Assembly (NCBI GenBank): GCA_023262065.1
Contig: JALRDW010000054.1
Span: 1-12,149, forward strand
DNA: 12,149 bases
Origin: Acidimicrobiia bacterium
GTDB lineage: Bacteria; Actinomycetota; Acidimicrobiia; IMCC26256
Reading direction: 5' to 3'
Shown here: piece after piece, positions 1-4,750 of the stretch
How positions within the stretch are numbered: position 1 is the first letter of the stretch
Layout: each line of letters opens with the position of its first letter
Notes under the pieces: model-generated
The model's input: the letters and a program-made list of their open reading frames with translations, nothing else
Told to the model about the DNA's origin: nothing
The model's database searches: none
Made by a program: the position numbers and the translations under genes

Positions 1-356
1 CCGGGGATGTCCTCGACGCCCTCCATCAACTCGATCAACGGAGCTTCCTGGCCGGGCCGAACCGGCGCAAAGCCAACGCCGCAGTTGCCCATGACGAGCG
101 TGGTCACACCATTCGTGGCCGACGGCTCGAGGTCTTCGTCCCAGGTGACCTGACCGTCGTAGTGCGTGTGGAGATCGACGAACCCGGGCGTGAGGAGCGC
201 GCCGTCGGCGTCGATGATCCGGGCACCCGCAGTGGCGACCTCGGAGCAGTCGCCGACCGCGACGATGCGCTCCCCCTCGACGGCGAGGTCGCCGGTACGG
301 GCCGGGGCACCCGTGCCGTCGACGAGCGTGGCGTTGCGGAAGATCAGGTCGGCCAT
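1..356 (-). CDS. N-acyl-D-amino-acid deacylase-type amidohydrolase, N-terminal part (cut by window edge)
   Basis: The first 118 residues of a metal-dependent amidohydrolase read leftward from ATG at 356 and leave the window. Seen: a small N-terminal beta-sandwich segment ([12 protein letters not shown] at about 5-16, then [14 protein letters not shown]), the metal-binding HTHYD motif (H63, H65, D67) after LTPGFVDL, and GNCGVGFAP with C92. In characterised D-aminoacylases the cysteine of this second motif is a zinc ligand, which favours the N-acyl-D-amino-acid deacylase branch over dihydroorotases or hydantoinases. The expected reaction is hydrolysis of an N-acyl amino acid or related amide; true substrates in this family are often unknown. 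It lies 44 nt downstream of the sulfatase on the same strand, but a hairpin lies between, so co-transcription is uncertain. There is no good Shine-Dalgarno; a TAGCCT hexamer sits 7 nt before the ATG. Confidence 0.9.
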   Translation of the reverse strand, partial: MADLIFRNATLVDGTGAPARTGDLAVEGERIVAVGDCSEVATAGARIIDADGALLTPGFVDLHTHYDGQVTWDEDLEPSATNGVTTLVMGNCGVGFAPVRPGQEAPLIELMEGVEDIP

Positions 357-363
357 GCGGCGC

Positions 364-369
364 AGGCTA
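364..369 (-). promoter_or_regulatory. Possible -10 box (TAGCCT) for the deacylase gene
   Basis: On the minus strand TAGCCT (TAnnnT pattern) ends exactly 7 nt before the ATG at 356, which would put transcription start at the start codon. No convincing -35 lies 16-18 nt upstream. It is listed because the same arrangement recurs at other starts in this window and no ribosome-binding site is visible here. On its own this is weak evidence. Confidence 0.3.
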
Positions 370-377
370 CCCAGACC

Positions 378-402
378 GACCCGCCCGGACCGCGGGCGGG
401 TC
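378..402 (-). terminator. 10-bp GC stem-loop overlapping the sulfatase stop codon
   Basis: Perfect inverted repeat: arms GACCCGCCCG (378-387) and CGGGCGGGTC (393-402) with a 5-nt loop. The right arm overlaps the TGA stop of the sulfatase (403-401). There is no T-tract, so it is not a textbook intrinsic terminator. Its position directly between two same-strand genes suggests a terminator, an attenuator or an mRNA 3' stabiliser that separates the deacylase from the sulfatase transcript. Confidence 0.5.
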
Positions 403-1942
403 AGACCGGGGCGGCCAGCGGGGCCGGGCTCGCCGGCCAGGCCGGGAGCTCGGCCATGCAGGCGGCGACGAGATCCTCCCGCAGGTCGCGCACGCTCGGG
501 TCGTCCCACCGGTTGACGCGCTGGAGCGGATCCTCGGCGTGGCAGTAGAGCTCGCCCTCGGTACCGTCGTGGACGGTGCCGGGGAGCGCCGTCGTGCAGG
601 TCCACCCGTCCCGGTGGATCGTCCGCAGGTGGATCGCCGTGCCGTTCGGGTGCACGGAGTCCCACACGGTCACGACCGAGTCGCGTCCCTGCGCATCGGC
701 GGCCGCGTCCGAGATCGGCAGGGGCGAGCCGTCCATCCACTCGGGCACCGGCAGGCCGGCGATCTCACAGAACGTCGGCGCGAGGTCGAGGATGCCCACG
801 GGGGCCGAGACGACGGAGGCCTCGACGCCCGCACTCGCAGCGGGCCGCCAGATCATGGGGAGCCGCATGAGGGCGTCGACGTGGTACGGGCCCTTGAACA
901 GCAGGCCGAAGTCGCCCTGGAACTCGCCGTGATCCGTCGTGAAGATCACGTCGGTGGTCTCGGTCCAGCCACGGGCGTCGAGCACGGCCATGACCCGGCC
1001 GAGCGCCTCGTCGATGAGCTCGTTCTTCACGTGGACCCGTGCGTTGATCTCGAGGATCTGCTCCGGCGTGAGGGTGGACGGCACCCAGGCCCGCGGCGCC
1101 TCGTAGTTCGAGACGAGCGTGCCGTCGTACCAGCGCCGCCAGTGGATCGGCTTCGCATCGAGGATCGCCTCGCGGGTCGCCCGGTCGACCGGGTACCCCT
1201 CGGGCAGGTCGAGGTCGCGCCAGTCGTACCGACCCATCTCGGCCTGCGGCGGGTCCCACGGGTGGTGCGGATCCGGGAACGACATCCAGCAGAAGAAGTC
1301 GTCGTCGGCCTCCAGCGACTCGAGCCACGCGATCGTGCGGTCCGCGACCCAATCGGTCTGGTACCACTCGCGCGGCACCGGGTTGAGCGCGACCTGCGGC
1401 GCCCCCGTGTCCCCGCCCCCCGCCTCGTTCACCTCGAGGCTGAAGTTGAGCACCGGGTAGAAGCCGTTGGCGGCGTCGGGGTGCTCCTTGGCCATCCACT
1501 GCGCGTAGTGCGAGTACCCGCGTGCTGCATGGGTCGCGAACTCGGCGTGCTCGAACCCGCGCACCGGCCCGAAGGAGTCGGTCATGGCGATCCGGTTCTC
1601 CTCGAACATCAGGAACGGGTCGAGGAGCGGTTCGAAGTGCGCCTTGCCGAGCAGGGCCGTGCGGTACCCGGCCTCCTCCCGGAGGTAGCGGGCCACGCTG
1701 GGCGCGTCGGCGGGCAGTGGCACACCGTTCATCCACACACCGTGGTGGTACACGTGCTGGCCCGTCACCATCGTGGACCGCGACGGCATGCACACCACGT
1801 TCGGCGGGTGAGCCCGCTCGTACCGCACGCCGTCGGCCGCGATCGCGTCGATGACCGGCGTCCGGGCGACCTGCCCGCCGTTGCAGCCGAGACCGTCGAA
1901 TCGCTGCTGGTCGGTGGTGACGAAGAGGATGCGACGGCCCAC
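401..1942 (-). CDS. Sulfatase (formylglycine-dependent, S1-type alkaline phosphatase fold)
   Basis: 513 residues, a normal size for a type I sulfatase. Seen: DQQ metal site (D11), the maturation motif C51-M-P-S-R55 followed by STMVTG, the second signature GYRTALLGKAHF (92-103, K100 and H102), PDPHHPWDPP (H226/H227), D337-H338-G, and K350 in FKGPYH. Known for the family: C51 is oxidised to formylglycine by a formylglycine-generating enzyme and the enzyme hydrolyses sulfate esters; some relatives hydrolyse phosphonate or phosphate esters. No signal peptide is visible, so a cytoplasmic enzyme acting on an imported sulfated compound is inferred. I chose the GTG at 1942: it is 2 nt after the SRPBCC stop, preceded by a GAAGGG-like ribosome site inside that gene, and homology-like sequence (GRRILFVTTDQQ) begins right there. 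The upstream open frame is antisense-like arginine-rich filler. Substrate unknown. Confidence 0.93.
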   Translation of the reverse strand: MGRRILFVTTDQQRFDGLGCNGGQVARTPVIDAIAADGVRYERAHPPNVVCMPSRSTMVTGQHVYHHGVWMNGVPLPADAPSVARYLREEAGYRTALLGKAHFEPLLDPFLMFEENRIAMTDSFGPVRGFEHAEFATHAARGYSHYAQWMAKEHPDAANGFYPVLNFSLEVNEAGGGDTGAPQVALNPVPREWYQTDWVADRTIAWLESLEADDDFFCWMSFPDPHHPWDPPQAEMGRYDWRDLDLPEGYPVDRATREAILDAKPIHWRRWYDGTLVSNYEAPRAWVPSTLTPEQILEINARVHVKNELIDEALGRVMAVLDARGWTETTDVIFTTDHGEFQGDFGLLFKGPYHVDALMRLPMIWRPAASAGVEASVVSAPVGILDLAPTFCEIAGLPVPEWMDGSPLPISDAAADAQGRDSVVTVWDSVHPNGTAIHLRTIHRDGWTCTTALPGTVHDGTEGELYCHAEDPLQRVNRWDDPSVRDLREDLVAACMAELPAWPASPAPLAAPV

Positions 1943-1944
1943 GA

Positions 1945-2334
1945 TCAGTTCCCTTCGGCGAGGTCGCGCAGGTTGTGGATGGCCCGACGGGTCGCGTAGC
2001 CGATGATGATGGCCATCGCGTCGGGCTTGATCTCGAGCGAGTACGTCACCAGGCAGGTCCCGTCCTCGAGGTCGATGACGTCGATCGTCGACAGGTGGTC
2101 CGAGATCACGAAGTTGTCGACGATCACGTACTGGAACCGTCGCAGCGCGTCGTCGACGTTCACGACCTGCTCGACGATCGGCAGGCCGGACGGAAGGGTG
2201 ACGTGGCGTCGGTCGCCATCCATCGTCATCGTTCCGAGTTCCGGGAACCACGCCCAGTCGAGCGGGTCGCGCACCATCGACCAGACCCGGTCGGCCGGCG
2301 CGTGGATTCGGACGTGCGAACGACGGGACGGCAT
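1945..2334 (-). CDS. SRPBCC-fold protein (polyketide cyclase/START-like)
   Basis: 129 residues. The opening RSHVRIHAPADRVWSMVRDP followed by WFPELG is the typical first strand and helix of the SRPBCC/polyketide cyclase-dehydrase superfamily. The body alternates strands (VVNVDDALRRFQYVIVDN, STIDVIDLEDGTCLVTYSLEI) and ends in a long helix (about 108-126) that normally caps the hydrophobic cavity. Such proteins bind, and sometimes transform, hydrophobic ligands; no catalytic residues can be assigned here. It is the first gene of the leftward operon and ends 2 nt before the sulfatase start, so the two are surely co-transcribed and probably translationally coupled. A role in binding the sulfatase substrate or product is inferred. 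The ATG at 2334 sits 7 nt from a TACGAT -10 box, which points to a leaderless mRNA. Confidence 0.88.
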   Translation of the reverse strand: MPSRRSHVRIHAPADRVWSMVRDPLDWAWFPELGTMTMDGDRRHVTLPSGLPIVEQVVNVDDALRRFQYVIVDNFVISDHLSTIDVIDLEDGTCLVTYSLEIKPDAMAIIIGYATRRAIHNLRDLAEGN

Positions 2335-2341
2335 CGGCGGG

Positions 2342-2371
2342 ATCGTACGGACGGCGTTCGCGCGGTGTCAA
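2342..2371 (-). promoter_or_regulatory. Leftward promoter of the SRPBCC-sulfatase operon
   Basis: Minus-strand TTGACA (2371-2366), an 18-nt spacer, TACGAT (2347-2342), then 7 nt to the ATG at 2334. The -35 is a perfect consensus and the -10 fits TAnnnT. Predicted transcription start is at or one base before the start codon. The -35 lies inside one arm of the palindrome at 2365-2384. Confidence 0.65.
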
Positions 2372-2384
2372 CAGAAGTTGACAC
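2365..2384. promoter_or_regulatory. Perfect 20-bp palindrome, probable operator of the TetR-like regulator
   Basis: Arms GTGTCAAC (2365-2372) and GTTGACAC (2377-2384) are exact reverse complements around AGAA. The site lies in the 78-nt gap between the divergent SRPBCC and TetR-like genes. Each arm carries the -35 hexamer of one promoter, so occupancy would block both. TetR-family repressors commonly bind such palindromes next to their own gene; that this protein binds here is inference from location and symmetry. Confidence 0.75.
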
Positions 2385-2406
2385 TCTGACTGCCATTTCC
2401 TACCCT
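2378..2406 (+). promoter_or_regulatory. Rightward promoter of the TetR-like/DUF1330 operon
   Basis: TTGACA (2378-2383), a 17-nt spacer, TACCCT (2401-2406), then 6 nt to GTG at 2413. The -35 is perfect and the spacer is ideal. Predicted transcription start coincides with the GTG, giving a leaderless mRNA and supporting that start over the in-frame GTG at 2365, which lies upstream of this promoter. Confidence 0.7.
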
Positions 2407-2412
2407 GACCCC

Positions 2413-3048
2413 GTGCCGAAGTCGGACGCCACCACGAGCATCACGCGCGCGCTCTCGAACGACGAGGGCACGGTCGATGGCCGCCGGGCACGCTCACAGC
2501 GCAGCCACGACGCGGTCGTCGAGGCCCTCCTCGCCCTCTGTCGTGAGGGCACGCTCCGGCCGAGCGCGGCCGAGGTGGCCGACCGGGCCGGCGTGTCGGT
2601 GCGCACGGTGTTCCGGCTCTTCGAGGACCTCGACTCCCTCGTGGAGATCGCGGTCGAGCAGCAGTGGGAGCGCACCGGAGCGCTCCACGACGCACCCGAC
2701 GCCACCGGCACGCGGGCCGAACGCGCCGCCGCCCTCGCCCACCAGCGGATCGCCATCCACGACGCGACCGCCCCGATCGTGCGCGGCGGACGCCACCTCA
2801 TCGACCAGTCCGCAGCCATGCGCCGCACGATCCGCGAGCGGCGCCACCTGCTGCGCGAGCAGCTCGAGGTGCAGTTCGAGCGCGAACTGCGCGGCCGGAC
2901 CCCGACCGACGCCCGTGAACTGCTCAGCGCGCTCGAGGTGGCCTGCTCCTTCGAGTCGATCGAGTACCTCCGCGTCGTGGCCGCGCACGACGCCGCAGAG
3001 GCCGAGGCCGTCGTGACCCGATCGCTGCTCGCCCTGCTCACCAAGTAG
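2413..3048 (+). CDS. TetR-family-like transcriptional regulator
   Basis: 211 residues, the usual TetR length. After a polar N-terminal extension (1-30) comes a three-helix DNA-binding domain: SHDAVVEALLALC (31-43), then the helix-turn-helix PSAAEVADRAGVSVRTVFRLFEDL (about 50-73), where the TVFRLFEDLDSL stretch matches the recognition helix and the step into helix 4 of TetR proteins. Residues 80-211 are alpha-helical and charged, as in a ligand-binding and dimerisation domain; the ligand cannot be told. Divergent from the SRPBCC-sulfatase operon with a perfect palindrome between, so autorepression plus control of that operon is the natural inference. The GTG at 2413 is chosen because promoter boxes place the transcription start there. 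The next gene follows after 21 nt. Confidence 0.88.
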   Translation: MPKSDATTSITRALSNDEGTVDGRRARSQRSHDAVVEALLALCREGTLRPSAAEVADRAGVSVRTVFRLFEDLDSLVEIAVEQQWERTGALHDAPDATGTRAERAAALAHQRIAIHDATAPIVRGGRHLIDQSAAMRRTIRERRHLLREQLEVQFERELRGRTPTDARELLSALEVACSFESIEYLRVVAAHDAAEAEAVVTRSLLALLTK

Positions 3049-3069
3049 CACCGACCCGGGAGTCCGACG

Positions 3070-3510
3070 ATGTCCGACCACGTGCAGCCCGACCTCGCCA
3101 CCATCCAGGCCGTCGTGGATGCGACCGATCCGTCGCCCGTCGTCATGCTCAACCTCAACAAGTACCGCGACCGGGCGGCCTACCCCACGGACTGGACCGG
3201 TGCCGACCCCGACGTGTCCGGCCGGGAGGCGTACCTGCGCTACGGCATCGTGGCGTTCCAGGCCATCACCGCGGCGGGCGGTGCGATCCTCTGGTCGACC
3301 GACGCGCGCGAGGTCGTCATCGGGTGCGAGCACGAGGACTACGACGAGGTCGTCGCGGTCTGGTACCCGAGCCGGGCCGCCTTCCTGTCGCTCGAGGGGT
3401 TCCCCGGGTACCTCGAGGCGCTCGCCCACCGCGGGGCCGCGGTCGAGCGGGCCGGTCTCATCGCGTGCGACGCGTCGACCCAGCCGGTGCTCTCGACCCC
3501 GTTCCAGTAG
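3070..3510 (+). CDS. DUF1330-like small protein (dimeric alpha/beta barrel fold)
   Basis: 146 residues starting at ATG 3070 with GGGAG (3058-3062) 7 nt upstream. Seen: VVMLNLNKYRDRAAY (about 24-38), REAYLRYGIVAFQAITAAGGAILW, then EDYDEVVAVWYPSRAAFLSLEGFPGYLEALAHR. This is the pattern of DUF1330 and related ferredoxin-like alpha/beta barrel proteins: a strand, a helix with a conserved Tyr, a Gly-Gly turn, and a W/YPS-x-xAF helix. Biochemical role is unknown in most members; some relatives of the fold are monooxygenases or isomerases. The gene is 21 nt after the TetR-like gene and probably in the same operon. Its end is only 6 nt from the end of the convergent hydrolase. Confidence 0.82.
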   Translation: MSDHVQPDLATIQAVVDATDPSPVVMLNLNKYRDRAAYPTDWTGADPDVSGREAYLRYGIVAFQAITAAGGAILWSTDAREVVIGCEHEDYDEVVAVWYPSRAAFLSLEGFPGYLEALAHRGAAVERAGLIACDASTQPVLSTPFQ

Positions 3511-3516
3511 CGGCGC

Positions 3517-4686
3517 TCAGCGACGCCGCGCCGAGGCCACGGCCGCCGCGCCGATCCGGAGCATCCGGAAGTCGCCGAACGGCGTGCCGGCGACGCGGTT
3601 GCACACGAAGGCGACCGCGAGATCGTCGTCCGGACTCGCCCACGCCCCGGAGCCGCCGAACCCGAAGTGCCCGAAGCCGTTCGGGATCACCCCACGGTTC
3701 GTCGCGGCCATGTGGTAGCCGAGGCGCCAGCGCATCGGGAACCCGACCACTGCGTCCGGTCGGCGGCCGGGCCGTTGGATCCGGGTCGCGCGTCGGAGCG
3801 TGGCCTCCCCGAGGTACCGCTCCCCTGTCGACGGGTCGACCCCGCCGTGTGCGAGCACCGAGTACATGCGGGCCAGACCCCGGGCGGTGAAGCAGCCGTT
3901 GAGCGCCGGGAGTTCGCCCGCGTAGACCGCGTCGGAGCGGATGAAGTCGGTGAATCGCGGTACCACGAAGGCGTCGACCGTCGGCTGGACCCACCGGACG
4001 GTGGCGCCGCGATCCGCACGCGCCTCGAAACGCGCCGTCGGACTCGAGGCCACGATGAGATCCGCCCGCTGATCGCGGCGCGCCTCCGGCCAGCCGATGC
4101 CCATCGCGTCGATACCGAGCGGATCCACCACCTCGCGCTGCACCGCTGCGTCGACGGTGTCCCCGGTGATGCGCCGGATGACCTCGCCCACGAGCCACCC
4201 GTACGTGACGCCGTGGTACCCGGCGCGGGTCCCGGGTTCCCACATCGGGGCCGCCGCCGCGAGCGCGGCGCACGTCGCGTCCCAGTCGACCATCGCGAAG
4301 GCGTCGGGCACGACACCCCGCAGGCGGTGCATCGCCGCGTCGTGCGAGAGCAGGTGTCGGACGGTGATCCGCGCCTTGCCGGCCTCGGCGAACTCCGGCC
4401 AGTACTCGGCGACGGGCGCGTCGACGTCGAGCAGTCCGCGGTCGGCGAGGCGGTGGGCGACGGTCGCCACCACACCCTTCGTCGTCGAGAACGAGAGGCC
4501 GACCGTGTCGGAGCGCCAGGGATCGGTGCCGTCGTCGCGGGTCCCGCCCCAGAGGTCGACCACCACCTCGCCCCGGTGCACGACCGAGACCGCACCACCG
4601 CCCGGGTGGAGCGATCGGTGGGACAGCGCCGATCGCATCGCAGTGGCGACCGGCGCGAAATCGGGGTGGACGTGGCCCTCGAGCAT
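3517..4686 (-). CDS. Serine hydrolase of the beta-lactamase/esterase (class C-like) family
   Basis: 389 residues. Seen: nucleophile motif S67-T-T-K70 in LSFSTTKGVVATVAHRLADRG, the second motif around Y157 (GYHGVTYGWLVGEV), and a C-terminal H340-F-G-F-G-G-S that takes the place of the KTG box. This combination is typical of family VIII-like esterases and other non-lactamase members rather than true beta-lactamases. Likely activity is hydrolysis of an ester or lactone; no signal peptide is visible, so it is probably cytoplasmic. I chose ATG 4686: the longer open frame to 4821 would run into the divergent flavoprotein gene and has no family-like sequence. It is divergent from the flavoprotein across 64 nt holding a quasi-palindrome, suggesting shared control and a shared pathway. 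Confidence 0.92.
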   Translation of the reverse strand: MLEGHVHPDFAPVATAMRSALSHRSLHPGGGAVSVVHRGEVVVDLWGGTRDDGTDPWRSDTVGLSFSTTKGVVATVAHRLADRGLLDVDAPVAEYWPEFAEAGKARITVRHLLSHDAAMHRLRGVVPDAFAMVDWDATCAALAAAAPMWEPGTRAGYHGVTYGWLVGEVIRRITGDTVDAAVQREVVDPLGIDAMGIGWPEARRDQRADLIVASSPTARFEARADRGATVRWVQPTVDAFVVPRFTDFIRSDAVYAGELPALNGCFTARGLARMYSVLAHGGVDPSTGERYLGEATLRRATRIQRPGRRPDAVVGFPMRWRLGYHMAATNRGVIPNGFGHFGFGGSGAWASPDDDLAVAFVCNRVAGTPFGDFRMLRIGAAAVASARRR

Positions 4687-4710
4687 CGGCGCAGGTTCCC
4701 ACGGTCGACC

Positions 4711-4728
4711 CCCGGTCGCGCAACCGGG
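4711..4728. promoter_or_regulatory. 18-bp quasi-palindrome between divergent hydrolase and flavoprotein genes
   Basis: CCCGGT (4711-4716) and ACCGGG (4723-4728) are exact reverse complements; in the 6-nt centre CGCGCA the inner four bases are also self-complementary, so 8 of 9 base pairs are symmetric. It lies mid-way in the 64-nt gap. An operator for an unseen regulator is possible. The GC content makes a chance match more likely than for the 2365-2384 site. No clear -35/-10 pairs were found in this gap. Confidence 0.35.
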
Positions 4729-4750
4729 CCCGAGGTGGCACGATGGCCCG

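Noticed and set aside
1943..2371. N-terminal extension of the sulfatase up to 2371
   Set aside because: It overlaps the SRPBCC gene in another frame and lacks sulfatase-like sequence. The GTG at 1942 has a ribosome site and begins the conserved region.
2365..2412. Upstream GTG (2365) as start of the TetR-like gene
   Set aside because: It lies in the palindrome and upstream of the predicted promoter -10, so it would not be transcribed from that promoter; GTG 2413 coincides with the predicted transcription start.
3517..4686. True beta-lactamase (antibiotic resistance)
   Set aside because: The S-x-x-K motif is present, but the C-terminal motif is HFG-like rather than KTG and no signal peptide is visible, as in esterase-type relatives.
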